NCBI GenBank assembly: GCA_036346355.1
Contig: CM070592.1
Location: 35,139,230 to 35,203,229, forward strand
Direction of reading: 5' to 3'
DNA length: 64,000 nucleotides
Source of the DNA: Rhipidocladum racemiflorum
Lineage: Eukaryota > Streptophyta > Magnoliopsida > Poales > Poaceae
The number at the start of each line of letters is the position of its first letter. Within the stretch, counting starts at the first letter, position 1. Below, piece by piece: positions 34,677 to 46,170 of this stretch. A program made the translations under genes and the position numbers. The notes under the pieces were generated by a model. That model was not told the origin of the DNA, ran no database searches, and saw nothing but the letters and a program-made list of their open reading frames with translations.

Positions 34677-37600
34677 ATTCGACCTCGAATCCGAAGGACG
34701 CCAAAAACAACAACAAAGTCCCCAAGGGACAAAAGGCTTCTCTGCAGCACAAAACATTCGCACAACGACTAGAACCGGAAACAAACGACAAACGAGTTCC
34801 CAAAACCAACACTTAAAGAAAAAGTGTTGATCTAGCTCAACTAAGGGCAACCGCTCACAGTTCAACTTTCAATTCAAATCCCAAACAGAATCTGCGTTTC
34901 AACCTCGAAGGGCTTCAACAACCCAAAACGCTCGAATCCTCACGACAAACACCTCACCCTTCTATCACAACCTACCTGACTACACACTGCAATAAACTCA
35001 ACATGACAAAGTCAAAGGAAGTCACAATTCCTTTAATGACCTCTCTTCATTCCCGAAAGTTTCCATCGAGGGGAATAACTCATTAAGGCACACTAGCCCT
35101 TCCGATACACGATCATACTAACATTTTATTCCATCCTTTCCCAGGCAAGACTCAAACCCAAAAACAACTGCTCACGGCAGGGCAATTATCACCGATCTAC
35201 CGTCAACTTCACTTCCACCCATCGCTACTCTTAGTAAAGGTTAAACCCATACATCATCAACCTCCATCACAAACCACCCTTATACCACTAAGGTTCGACA
35301 CCTAGCCCAAGCTAGGATCGAAAACCTTACCAAACCACAATTGGTTCCTTTCTTAAGAGGGTCTCGCCCTCACACAAAAACACTTAGCTATCAAGCCCAA
35401 GTGTACACACAACAACTCAAACCCAAAGCGTTAACAACCATTTTGGAAAGAATTCGGCAACATCCAAGCCAAAACACAAAGGAAGCATAAATCCCCTACA
35501 TCACAACCAACATACCAGAAATTGTTCATTGCTTCTTTTCATACTAGAAAGCAAGGGAAATCTCGTTTCATGACATAAATGCACACTCTTCAGGAGCACT
35601 CCGGATTAGTCATATCTCCATATATGACTTTTTCACCGACCTGGCTCAACGACTCTTTTATTATTTAACATGTAAAAACGATGTCATGTTTACTTTTCAC
35701 CATTCCCTCATCATGTAACCACACTACCGAATAGTCATTCACATGATGACTTTTGCCTCGGTATCATATGAATAAATCTCGAATAACATCGAGAGTTGCG
35801 CTAATTCATATAAACTATGACGGCAACATCGTTAATCAACACAACACCACATCGTGTGAAAACCCATCTTCGATTTAACACTAGCTTTGCAACACCTCGC
35901 AAAATCAAACTCAACCCTTTGGAACAGAACATCGACTCCAAAATCAAACATCTGCAGACACAAGCGCCATAAATTTTTATCAAAAGAGAGGGAAACTCAA
36001 TCCAAAAAGAAAACTCTTCACTAACCAAATTCACTTATGAAACATTCATAAAAATCCAGACTTGTAAAACACCCGCACACCAGACACATTTTCCAAATGA
36101 CTCCAACTCTAGTCAAATAGAGTTACACATCAAGGGCTTAACTCAAAAGTTTCCAACACAACCCTTTATGACCATCTGCTTCCTTTTAAAATTAATTCCA
36201 AAGATAAATTAGTGCGAACGCGAAAGGGCGCGATCCACTCAAAAACTTTTGGATGTAAACTCAAACTCACAACACGAACTAAACAAATTCGCCAAAACCA
36301 AAGGTCAACACCAACCACTACGAGTTTTGGGGAAACTCTGAAACTCAACATAAGGAACACCTCAACCGAAAGCATTTAACCAAGATGGCAAACAACCAAA
36401 CCAGTTTGAAAGGTTTTTAGACAATAGCTCAGCATGAAAGGAACCATCTCTAGTACTCCACTACGCTTTCCATTAAAGACTTCAATAATCACTATTTACT
36501 ATCTGAGGAGCCCCAACACAATTCAACCGAAAGTTTCACAACAAATTCTTCCTCTAGTTACCATTCCCAACATTTTTAATAAGGGTTTATGATGCTTATC
36601 AAAAAGGCACCCAACCAAGACTATAATGACATGATCCCCACGGCTCACCGAATCATAATACATCTTATTCTAAATTTGAAACATAGTACTTCCACAAATC
36701 TTTCAGCAAGATCAACCTATAAATTTCATACCACCTATATATTCACGTCTCGACAACCAAACCTTATTCAGTTAAACAACGACTTCAACATGTAAATATT
36801 ATCTCTGCAAGACAAAGTTCATAACTAGGATTCCAAGGCATACATTCATTAAGGATGAAATTGTACATCATGTTAATTATCCAAAGCTCACTCCATCGCA
36901 ACATGTTAAAATTTTCCTCTATTTTAACCATGGTTTTCCAACGAATAATCTAAACAGTTACCACAACTACTTAGTCATCAATAACAACAAATGGGCATAA
37001 TCATCAACCAACAACATTACTTTTAGCTACCCTATACATAGGTGATAACAAAATTACCACCACACAACATACTCCCACTATTTAAAATAGACTGAATACT
37101 AGCATTAACACTACCATTAACAACATCATTAACAATAAGTCTTATGTCTTCTCCATTGATATCAATACTAGCATTGTAGCGACACAACTGCATACTTCCA
37201 AAGATACTAGTAGTTTGCAACAACATAAATAGCAACTCTAATCAACATCCAAATTAAAGTCACTAGTCAACACGATTAAATTTCTCTATTAATCCATTAG
37301 ATTAGAACATCTTTAACAACCAAAGAAAGTTTCTTTTACAATAACAGCAGTCTACATCATCTTAATGTTTTAACTATGCATCAAAGTTTAAACTTTTAAC
37401 ATTAACAAGGATCATAAGCACTTTTAAAGCAAGGCAACAGATTCTAAGCATGTACATTAACACATTTAATCATTCTCGCTAAGAGTAAACTGCAACACTA
37501 GTAGTCTATTTATTCTCAAGCTAGAGATATTAATCACATTGAATTGATTCAACTCAAAATTTAACTTAGCAACACATCAATCCATAAACCACATTGTTAC

Positions 37601-38766
37601 CTACTACATAACATGCTAAACATCAATTCTTACTAGGGACAAACGATTTCAGTCAAAAGACTACTTTGTTTACAGCATTTTAGTTTTTAAACCCATCCTA
37701 AGTTCATAAGGAAAATTTGACTCTCAAAATTGCGATGAGACAAACCCAAACTTGGTCATGCAAAGGAATTCTCCAAAACACTTTTCAATATCCAAGACTC
37801 CCACTGGAGGGAACCAACCGATCAAATAAACCTTTGCAAATAAAACCTTAGCACCAAACCCCAATCTTTCACAAAACAAGAAGGGTTTTTCAAAGATGAT
37901 TTCTTAAACCAGTAAAATAACGAAATCAAACACCACGTACTACTACAAAGCCACAGAACTTCAGCCTGACAACAGTGTCCGCACAACTCCGCAATAACTC
38001 CTTTAACCTCGAGAGAAAGACAAACATAGGGATAAATTGAATGCTTGTTCCCCATAATGCAATCAACAGCATCAAAGCGGAAAGGCGCCCAAAAGAAGCG
38101 CAACACTAGTCTCCTCTTCTTCGTCTTCAACCAAGGAAGAGAAAACCACACACCGCATACGGAACGATCCGCGAAAACCCAACACTTTTCATTTGATTCA
38201 AATCTACTAAAGCCAAGAAAAGCAAAGAACACCGACCGTCAGAACGGCAAAGAACATACGAAGGAAACCACCATTAACTCTTCTATTTGACTCCAGTCAA
38301 CTACCCGATCAACGACAGAAAGGATAAGCACTCTTCTCCTACAGGGGTCAATAGTTCTTCGGTGGTGGCGCTAACCGGCCACACCATCAAACCTCACCCT
38401 TACTATGAAATAAGAGAGGTGGCTGAAACCCTTCGGCACCAAAACCCCACTTTTACCACCACAACAGGAATAATTCAATCATTTATCTCATAGACATAGC
38501 AACGTACTATATCAAATATAGCATTTAGCAACAAGGCTTAAGTACAACATTTAAGCGTAAACAACGATACCCATACCCTTCCTACAGTGCATCCATGTGT
38601 GTCAGATTTTAGATTAGTTATACCACTTTTGCAAGTTTTAATGTTGCTATCCTATGACAAAATTTTAGTAAAAACCTAAGCCATGTTTCTAAGTTATTTC
38701 ACATCACATTTTAGTTGTACCCTATAGCATGACACTAAAAATACACATTCCAAGGACCTACAGCCC
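34677..38766 (-). other. Interior of the LARD-like element, no gene
   Basis: No recognisable Gag or Pol domain and no long open frame. The plus strand is strikingly rich in A and C and poor in G through much of 34850-38500, so the element RNA would be rich in T/U and G. A motif close to an LTR block (CGGATTAGTCATATC, then ATGACTTTTTCACCGACCTG) is at 35602-35642. Confidence 0.7.
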
Positions 38767-38778
38767 GCTCTGATACCA
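38767..38778 (-). other. Primer-binding site (initiator Met tRNA type)
   Basis: On the minus strand this reads TGGTATCAGAGC, three bases from the 5' LTR. The 20 bases on its far side (CCAAGGACCTACAGCCC) match the Tekay-like element near 63820. Confidence 0.9.
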
Positions 38779-38781
38779 ATC

Positions 38782-41128
38782 AGTAACACCCGGCATTTAA
38801 TATGCCCGAATGCTACCAAACATAAGCTAAACAACATCCAAATATCATATTTAACATAAAATTCCAGCAAAGGCGCATAGGCTAAAAACCGAGATTTCGG
38901 CAGCACCTCCTTTGTTTTATCATGAATTTAAGGAGCAACAACGATATAGCATTATATGGCAATAAGGGAAACATCTAAAACAGCAATAAATAGAGTCTTA
39001 ACGACAATAAAAGACTAACATTTAGCACTTAAAGTTCCAAGTGTCAAACGAACAATAAAACTCTCATTAACCAAGCTAAGCCTTAATTTAATGACCATCA
39101 CACGCAATTTATTATCAATCTAAAAGAATTGACTTGGGGAAACATTAAGGTGAAGCAACGTGTGGGCGTGTGTCTATTCCCTTTTCCCGCATGCCGTTCT
39201 CATGGTACCTAAAACAATAAGAAAAAAACACAAGCGTGAGTTCGAAACTCAGCAAGCATATTGCAATGGACAACAAGAACAACAATATGGCAATAGCATC
39301 TTCCTTCATGTAAATCATCTTATTCATAGACACTTAACATTGTCATCATCAATATGTATGAGATGTAATGCAATGCTCATGTCTCCTTGGAAACTCATAC
39401 CGGTATGGTTGAGTACACACCCGTCGGTGTGCACCCTTTTCCCCCCTTCCATCCCGAAGATGGAGGGTGCCTACTCATCGCTTCCATTCACCACGTGGAT
39501 GGAATCACGATGCAGGTCTTACTCAATGGCGTTCCGGACTAGTCATAACTTTCTCACCGACCTTGCCGGACTAGTTATGACTTTCTCACCGCCCTCGCCC
39601 TATCTCATGTCATGCATGCAACTATGCCAATTATCATATTTCACATGTACATAAACATATGGCATCTCATCATGACAAATATTAACACATGGCATCGAAT
39701 CATGATAATCATACTCAATATATCATTGGAAAACAGCAAGCATGGCAAGTGATCATAGCAAGTATTCAATCTTTCATCTAATCTCCACAAGCAACCTACA
39801 ATTCCGCTATTCATTACAACACACTTGCCTCAACCGTGGGCGACGGGATTGTGGGAAGTAGAGGGCACCCCCGGGGTCACACCACCTGCACAACGGCATC
39901 ACATACTCTCAATAATGCCCACAAAACAGTACACAAATCCCCATCTCACCCGACATTGCCCGCTACTCGCAAAACCTAAAACAGAGGTTCTGTCCCGGCG
40001 GGACAGCAGCCTTGCAAAGGCCATAACTTGAGTTCTGGGACTCCAAATCGATTAAACGAGTACACCAACGCGAAGCTTAGGAAATTTCCTACCTTTTTCT
40101 AGTTATACGGAAAGACTGATTCGGACTCTAAAATTGTTTAATCTACAGATTACTACGATCTGTTCTAATTGCGTCACAGATTTTAACACGCTCGGTAAAA
40201 CGGACATAACTTTCAAACGGCTGATCGGATTTTAACGTGCTTTATGTCCACGGAAAGATAATTAAATTATATACAACTTCTTTTAAGTCCGTACGGACAG
40301 ATTCGGATTCTAAATTGACGAAAACTCGAACCCTAGCCCGACTGCTCAATCTGCCCGAAAACAGAAACGTGGCAACGTCTAGATCTAACCCAAAGAACTC
40401 CAACCCAGCACCACCAATTGATCTAAAAACTTCATAAACACCCTAAGAACAGTACCTAGATCAAACCCAAGGATCCCCATGATCATACCTTTGCCCAACG
40501 AACGAATCTCCAATAGATCTCCTCGCGGATCGCTCCTCGCTCCACGCTCCTCGCTCCTCGCTCCTCGCTCCAACGGATGGATCCACAAGGTGCAGAGGTG
40601 TGGAGACCACCCTAGGGAAGCAAGGGGGTGGAGGAGAGGTGGTGGAGAGGTGGGGCAATGGAGGAGAGCAAGGGGGAGGCGCAAGGCTCAAAGGGAAGGG
40701 GCGGCTAGGGCTTGACAAGTGGGGGGAGGTGAGGGGGGCGCACCAAGGCCTCAAGGGGCGCAAAGGCAGCAGGGTGGACGCCCCAAAGGGGCAGGGAAAC
40801 CCCTTTTACCAGCCCCCACACCCAATTCTAGTCCGTTACGGAGACCTAATCCATCCCACCAAAGCCCACCAAGGCCCAAAACTCCCCCAGGAAGGCCCAA
40901 AACCCCGAAAATGGCCCGGAAAAGCTATTAACCTCCATAACCTATAGTTTTAACCTTAATTCTACATTTCATAATGTTATTAACCTTATCATGCACGTTA
41001 ATAAGGTTACGACACTCCGTGGCGACATAACACTTCAACCGGCCCAAAAACGCGAGAAAACCCTAAGCCGAAAGGTTTTATTCTCTAGTTTCACCTTCTA
41101 TAACGTCACACCAAACCATAGTGTCACA
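38782..41128 (-). repeat. Right (5') LTR, 2347 bp
   Basis: Nearly identical to 32318-34656. The terminal TG is changed to AG at 38782-38783 and one C is missing in the following C run. It has 20 extra bases at 40001-40020 and a shorter CTCCTCGCTCC repeat. Confidence 0.93.
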
Positions 41129-41148
41129 TGGACATCAATGGTATCGGA

Positions 41149-42414
41149 GTGCGCCTCTTAACGAGGGTGATTTAAGTGCAACGAAATGTACCGGTGGTTC
41201 GCGAAGCATCTGGCTTACCGGTCATCTCCCATTCCCGTCGTCGAGAGACTAAAAGAACTATAGCATGCCAGAAACGGGGAGTTGAGGTGGTTAGACCTAT
41301 ACCCCGAAATGCTCCCAGCATAGGAGCCTATGGTTCCATTCTTGTTATTGCTGGAGGTACACATACCTCTTCTCGGTGTGGTGGAGCGATATACGAAAAA
41401 TAGATGCTAAGCCTGCAATGTCCGATAACGGGGCTTCAGTAGTGAATCTATCGGCACCACAGCAGTGGCATACAACTTTGGACCTAAGGGCCGGCCCCGT
41501 TACCTTTCGGAATGGGGGATCCCCGTTGGCAACAACCACGGTAGTAGTTGCGGAACTACTGGGCCAAGAGAGGACAACCTGTTGTTCCTGCTCCTCCTTC
41601 TTCGCTTCGGGGACGGAGGTCCTACGGTAGGTAAGAGCACGCACAAGCACTTGACCGAAGGGGACCAGCGCTTCTACTCCTCCACCGAGGAGCCGTTCTT
41701 GCGAGAAGCAAGGGATGTTGTGAACGGTGGGAGGTCAAAGAAAGAGAATTGACCTCTGAATACAGTGATCCTATGATCTAGATAGACTCCGTCCTTTTAT
41801 TTTTAGATAAGGGTGACTCAAGAAATTGGGGGTGGGACCTGCTGGCATAATGCAGGCTGGAACATGGGAATTCGAGGTCTCATGAACGAGTTTTTTTTCG
41901 TGGACAAACATACTTTCCGGTCAGGCCTATGGATCCTTTTAGATCTACGGGCCGGCCGTTCACATGAGCATAGGGAATCTATACTCGAGTCTTTGACTTG
42001 GCCCCTGACAGGATAGGTGAGGAATCACTCTTGATCTGATCTATTGGGGCCTACAACTTCGCCAAAGCCGACTAGCATCCCTTTCCACTGCGCATTTTTC
42101 GAACAAAGAAGACTACTAAAGGATCGAATTCGCTTTCCGTGGTGAATCGGCCGTCCCATACCTTCATTTTTCTCATGTGTGTTGAACATTGTCTTCCTCG
42201 GTTCCAGCTTCACTGATGTAGGTAGGGCTAGGCGAGAAAGGGTCCCTCTTGCCTATTAGTAAGCGGGCCTTCGATTCCACCTGGTCTTACGGTCTCATAG
42301 AGGAGAACTACCTAACTAAAGAAGAATAGTGCTCTTTATAAATAAGAGTAGGCGTGGAGAGCTTTTATGGGAAACTTGCAAGTAAAGTTTGGGGGAGGCG
42401 GGCGTCGACCCAAC
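41149..42414 (+). other. Group II intron of cox2
   Basis: The intron begins GTGCGCC, the group II 5' consensus, directly after TATCGGA of exon 1. It ends after GGCGTCGACCCAAC, before exon 2 resumes with TTATGAGTATTC. Length is 1266 bases. The 3' end has the domain V-VI-like stretch GGGAAACTTGCAAGTAAAG. No intron-encoded maturase is present. As it lies in a broken nuclear copy, splicing is not expected. Confidence 0.85.
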
Positions 42415-42851
42415 CTTATGAGTATTCAGACTATAACAGCCCGATGAACAAATACTCACTTTTGACAGCTTATACGATTCCGTAAGATGATCCGAATTGG
42501 GTCAATCACGTTTATTAGAAGTTGACAATAGAGTGGTTGTACCAGCCAAAACTCATCTACGTATGATTGTAACACCCGCCGATGTACCTCATAGTTGGGC
42601 TGTACCAACCACAGGAGTCAAATGTGATGCTGTAACAGGTCGTTAAAATCTTAACTCCATCTCGGTAAAACGAGAAGGAGATTACTATGGTCGATCAAAG
42701 TGAGATTCGTGGAACTAATCATGCCTTTACGCCTATCGTCATAGAAGCAGTGACTTTGAAAGATTATGCGGATTGGGTATCCAATCAATTAATCCTCCAA
42801 ACCAACTAAACCGGGGAAGCTGAAGCGGAAATGCAATTCTCGGGTGAGGGA

Positions 42852-43102
42852 TGTTGGATCGGCTCAAATAAAAAACATGCGAGGAAACTTTTGTGCTGCG
42901 TTTCTTTGATGCTTTGTATTGCATTGTTCTGTTCTGATGCAATGTATTCTTACAGACTCAAGTGCTTATAAAGCGTGGCATCTCCGACTTGCACATGCAC
43001 CGGACACAACATCCGACACGGCTACAAGTTGGCTAGCGTCCGCTTGGACTCAGACTCTATTTCCGACTCCGTATAGAATACGTTACAAAATTAGCTCTAA
43101 CA
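42852..43102 (-). repeat. Left (3') LTR of a small copia-like element, 251 bp
   Basis: It runs from TGTTGGATCGGC to AGCTCTAACA on the plus strand. The second copy begins at 44662 and is cut by another insertion at 44776. The sequence before it, AGGGA (42847-42851), is the predicted left target duplication; the right one is outside the window. A purine-rich ATTAGGTGGGTGAT on the minus strand follows at 43103. Confidence 0.9.
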
Positions 43103-43190
43103 ATCACCCACCTAATTTTGGAACGCATAATTTCTAACTTGTTGAGGCAATCGGTCACAACTACGATTTGCCCAACTTTATTCGACACTG

Positions 43191-43726
43191 GATGGAGAAC
43201 GCATCTCCTCGACACCCCACACTCAACTTAATTAATTCAAGATGGCGGGCACATCTTTTCTACGTCTTGGACTCATCTTCGACGGACTTGAGTTTGGACG
43301 GCGAACACACCTCTTCAACGCCCCAGACTCGACTTTGACGGACATGAGTTTGGACGGCAAACGCATCTCTTCAACGCCCCGGACTCAACTTACTTAATTC
43401 AAGACGGCGAGCACATCTCTTCTACGTCTTGGACTCATCTTCAACGGACTTGAGTTTGGATGGCGAACGCATCTCTTCAACACCCCGGACTCGACTTTGA
43501 CGGACATGAGTTTGGACGGCGAACTCATATCTTCAACGCCCCGGACTCGACTTACTTAATTCAAGACGGCGAGCACATCTCTTCTACGTCTTGGACTCAT
43601 CTTCAATGGACTTGAGTTTGGATGGCGAACGCATCTCTTCAACACCCCGGACTCAACTTTGACGGACTTGACTTTGGACGGCGAACACATCTTCTCACGT
43701 CCCGGAGTCAACTCTCTTACTTGACA
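43191..43726. repeat. Higher-order tandem repeat: 50/56/56-bp monomers, 162-bp period
   Basis: Ten monomers start with GAYGGCGAACRCATCTCTTC-like sequence at 43191, 43241, 43297, 43353, 43403, 43459, 43515, 43565, 43621 and 43677. Lengths follow the order 50, 56, 56 three times, then a final about 50. Two monomer types alternate with a short form ending TTACTTAATTCAA, so the true period is 162 bases. It lies between the 3' LTR and the gag stop. Confidence 0.94.
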
Positions 43727-43731
43727 GAGCT

Positions 43732-44559
43732 TCAACGTAACACCGGTCCATTCTTACTTTGAACCTCGGCAAGAAGCGCTTTTTCCTCCTCCTTTACCTT
43801 GCGGCACTCCGAAGCAAAATGCCCATAATCATTACAATTATAGCATCTCACTTTTGCCTTGTGGAATCTCCGATTCTTGTGGCCTCGTTGACCATCTCCT
43901 TTTGAGCCACCGAATGAGCCCTCGCCGTCGCGCCTCGACGAACGGGCCTCCCACTCGGCACGCGTCAAGAGTAGGTTTTCTTCTTTGCCGCTGTCGGATC
44001 CCTTAATCCGTTCTTCATGTGCCTTCAAACGACCGATCACGTCCTCGATCGTCATCACCTTGAGGTTGCTGAACTGCTAAATGGTGGAGACGATTTGTAG
44101 GAACCTGCCAGGGACAGCACGAAGGAATTTCCTTACCACGTAGCTTTCCTCCATCTTATCGCCAAGCGCTTTGATTTTGTTGACGACTGTCGTCAACCGG
44201 ATGGCGAAGTCGTCGACTGACTCCGTCTCTGTCATGCGCAGCCCCTCAAACTCAGCTTTCAGGGTCTGTACCTTAGCCTCCTTCACACGATCGGCACCAA
44301 GATGCATCGTCTTCAACGTCTCCCACGCAGCTTTGGCTGTCTCCTTTTCAGCCAGTAGGAAGAGCGTTTCTTCTGGGATGCCTCCGTAGATGGCCGCCAA
44401 TGCCATCTGATCCTTGCGCACATCGACTTTGTCGTCCTCGATCGCTCCCCACAGGTCTTGAGCCCTCAAATACACCTTCATCTCGATTGCCCATGCTGCA
44501 TAATTGCTCTTCGTGAGCATCGGATAATGCAGCGCTATAGCGGAACTCTCCTTCGCCAT
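43732..44559 (-). pseudogene. Ty1-copia Gag with one internal stop
   Basis: Gag packages element RNA in cytoplasmic particles. The frame begins MAKESSAIALHYPMLTKSNY and continues with WAIEMKVYLRAQDLWGAI, a typical plant copia Gag start (UBN2-type). The zinc knuckle CYNCNDYGHFASEC is near the end. Total length would be 275 codons. At 44077-44079 a single in-frame TAG interrupts it, where a C-to-T change from CAG would explain the stop. No protease follows; the frame ends in VQSKNGPVLR before the repeat block. Apart from the stop it is well preserved. Confidence 0.85.
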
Positions 44560-44647
44560 CGCACTTGATATCGCCTGATCACCGGTGTCACCACCTCCCG
44601 GAGATTACGATATCTTCTTGGGCAACTGATCAAGAACTCAGGCACTG

Positions 44648-44660
44648 GCTCTGATACCAA
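44648..44660 (-). other. Primer-binding site of the gag-only copia element
   Basis: On the minus strand TTGGTATCAGAGCC lies right next to the 5' LTR at 44662. It matches the initiator Met tRNA type and sets the minus orientation. Confidence 0.85.
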
Positions 44661-44661
44661 T

Positions 44662-44776
44662 TGTTGGATCGGCTCAAATAAAAAACATGCGAGGAAACTT
44701 TTGTGCTGCGTTTCTTTGATGCTTTGTATTGCATTGTTCCGTTCTGATGCAATGTATTCTTACAGACTCAAGCGCT
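44662..44776 (-). repeat. Partial 5' LTR of the gag-only copia element
   Basis: It is homologous to 42852-42967 and breaks off after CAAGCGCT, where the gypsy LTR begins. GCGCT (44772-44776) would be the target duplication of that insertion. Confidence 0.9.
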
Positions 44777-45073
44777 TGTTGTGTGCCGGACCATGAACAG
44801 GCAGCAGTAAGGAAAAGGGGCACGATGGGTTCTTGACTTGGTAAATGTAAGCATTAGGGTATGAGCTGTATTCTGTTATAGAAGATGCTTTTGGGGCCCA
44901 CTTGTAGGCGAGAAGAGAGGGAGGGATATATAAACCGGCTGGATTGTCTTGTTGCGGCGTCGATGAAAGAGAATACACATACTTCCATTCTGTTCTGTTC
45001 CTTCTTCTCTTCCTGTTTCCTCAAATCTTCCTGTTCTTTCCAAATCCTTGTCGCAATAGTTTGGATCATAACA
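44777..45073 (+). repeat. 5' LTR of a Reina-like Ty3-gypsy element, 297 bp
   Basis: It runs from TGTTGTGTGCCGGACC to GGATCATAACA and is followed by a primer-binding site. A TATATAAA-like motif (GATATATAAACC) is near 44927. The short LTR suits the Reina lineage. The 3' LTR is not in the window because the element is split by two later insertions. Confidence 0.8.
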
Positions 45074-45075
45074 AT

Positions 45076-45088
45076 TGGTATCAGAGCC
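45076..45088 (+). other. Primer-binding site of the Reina-like element
   Basis: TGGTATCAGAGCC lies two bases after the LTR, the initiator Met tRNA type. Confidence 0.88.
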
Positions 45089-45149
45089 ACCGGCCGATCT
45101 GGCGCCAAAACGGAAGCAATCGCAGTTGGAGATCAAGGTGACCACAGCC

Positions 45150-45190
45150 ATGGCGACTGTAGAAACCCAGTTGGAAGGTATGAATGCTAT
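45150..45190 (+). pseudogene. First 41 bases of the Reina-like gag gene
   Basis: The frame opens MATVETQLEGMNA and is then interrupted by the copia element inserted at 45191. It continues after the GCTAT duplication at 54394 in the same frame. This shows that the copia element landed in the gag start of the gypsy element. Confidence 0.85.
45186..45190. repeat. Left target site duplication GCTAT
   Basis: GCTAT before the copia 5' LTR is matched by GCTAT at 54389-54393 after its 3' LTR. Confidence 0.95.
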
Positions 45191-46065
45191 TGAAGGATCA
45201 TTGTTTTTTGATCCATGTGTTTTTGATGATGAGTATTTGAATATTCGAAGAGATTTGAAAAGATTTGAGTTGATTTGATTTTGGCTCAGTATTTGAAAAA
45301 GATTTGAAACCAATTTGAACCGATTTATTTTTTGGTTTCTTTATTTGAAAAAGATCTGAAACCAGTTGGTTGTATGGATTAATTTGAGTCAAGTCGTGGA
45401 CTTGGGCTCGGAAATTGTTTTTGTGTTTTTTGTTCACGTGCAGGTGTTGCTCGAGGTCGAACGTGGTCGGTGACGGGACCGAGACTAAGTTCAGGGAGGA
45501 ACTGAGGTCGTGAGGGTCGAGGGTGTCATGCGAGATGTTCGGACTAGAGAACAGTGCATGTGAGATCGAGATCGTTGCAGCGTAGCGGTAGGCGGGCTAC
45601 GCCGGCGGGGCGTGGAGGTCGAGCGGCGAAGCCGGAGACGACGCAGAGTTGGCGGCCGGCTGCTAACGGCGGGGCGACGACAACGCGCAGAGGTCAGCGG
45701 CTAGATCGGCAGCGCAGCGTGGCACGCGCGCAGCTGCGGCACGAGCACCGGCGTGGTCACGATGCATGAAGACGGGCGGCTAAAGGCAGCAGGCTAAGCA
45801 AGGGCCAAGGCCGGTTCGAGGCCACGCCTGGGTGGGAGCTGCGGAGTCCATGCATGCAGGATCGGCGCCAAGCATGCATGCATGCGGCTGGAGAGTTCAC
45901 GCAGGATTGTTTCCATGTTGGATGTAGCGTGCATGAGTATGCTACGTGAAGTTTGCTAGGCAATGTGTATTGTTGCGTGAGTATGTTAGTCGTGTATGAC
46001 TAGGAAACGGAGATTGCTAGCCATGTGGACTCGGAAAAGAACGGGACACGGGAGGAGGGCTGTAG

Positions 46066-46073
46066 TATATATA
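46066..46073 (+). promoter_or_regulatory. TATA box of the copia LTR
   Basis: TATATATA with the flanks GTAG and GCCAATG sits about 200 bases upstream of the AATAAA signal. Transcription would start some 30 bases downstream. The 3' LTR has the same motif at 53939-53946. Confidence 0.7.
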
Positions 46074-46170
46074 GCCAATGAAGCAAAAGGAGAAAATCCA
46101 AGGCAAAGGGCAAGAAGCAAGAGGTGCCTACAACAAAGAAGAGATTTTGTGTTTTCTTTAGTTTGTTTAA

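Larger units (their letters stand above)
32318..41128 (-). mobile_element. Non-autonomous LTR retrotransposon (LARD-like) inserted in cox2
   Basis: LTRs of 2339 and 2347 bases enclose a 4.1-kb interior, flanked by TGGAC duplications. The primer-binding site next to the right LTR and the polypurine tract next to the left LTR set a minus-strand orientation. No gag or pol domain is found in the interior. LTR blocks, polypurine region and primer-site region resemble those of the Tekay-like element at 56938, so it was probably moved by proteins of that family. This is inference from shared cis sequences. Confidence 0.93.
31944..42809 (+). pseudogene. cox2: Cytochrome c oxidase subunit II, mitochondrial gene copied into the nucleus, broken
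   Basis: COX2 is the copper-binding subunit of respiratory complex IV. Exon 1 starts at 31944 ([20 protein letters not shown]) and is open to 32317. There the LTR element cuts it within AIG-HQWYR. It resumes at 41134 and ends at 41148. A group II intron follows, then exon 2 at 42415-42809, which ends DWVSNQLILQT and a TAA stop. Exon 2 has lost bases after the YEYSDYNS stretch. It carries early stops (CCG TAA near 42479, CGT TAA near 42643) and misses parts of the copper-site region. Together with the inserted LTR element this shows a dead nuclear copy, not a working mitochondrial gene. The retained intron shows it came by DNA, not from a spliced transcript. Confidence 0.93.
42852..44776 (-). 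mobile_element. Gag-only Ty1-copia element, interrupted in its 5' LTR
   Basis: The minus-strand element has a 251-bp LTR, a tandem-repeat block, a copia-type gag and a primer-binding site. Its second LTR is split by the Reina-like gypsy element. Its integrase and reverse transcriptase are absent, so it is non-autonomous. It is the second layer of the nest, inside the NUMT. The remaining LTR part must lie beyond the window. Confidence 0.88.

Noticed and set aside
22031..42851. Window derived directly from the mitochondrial genome
   Set aside because: Full-length LTR elements with target duplications, a broken cox2 and flanking MULE DNA fit a nuclear locus better.
45554..45963. Arg/Ala-rich frames in the GC-rich middle of the copia LTR
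   Set aside because: The two LTRs differ here by many frameshifting indels, so it is not a gene.
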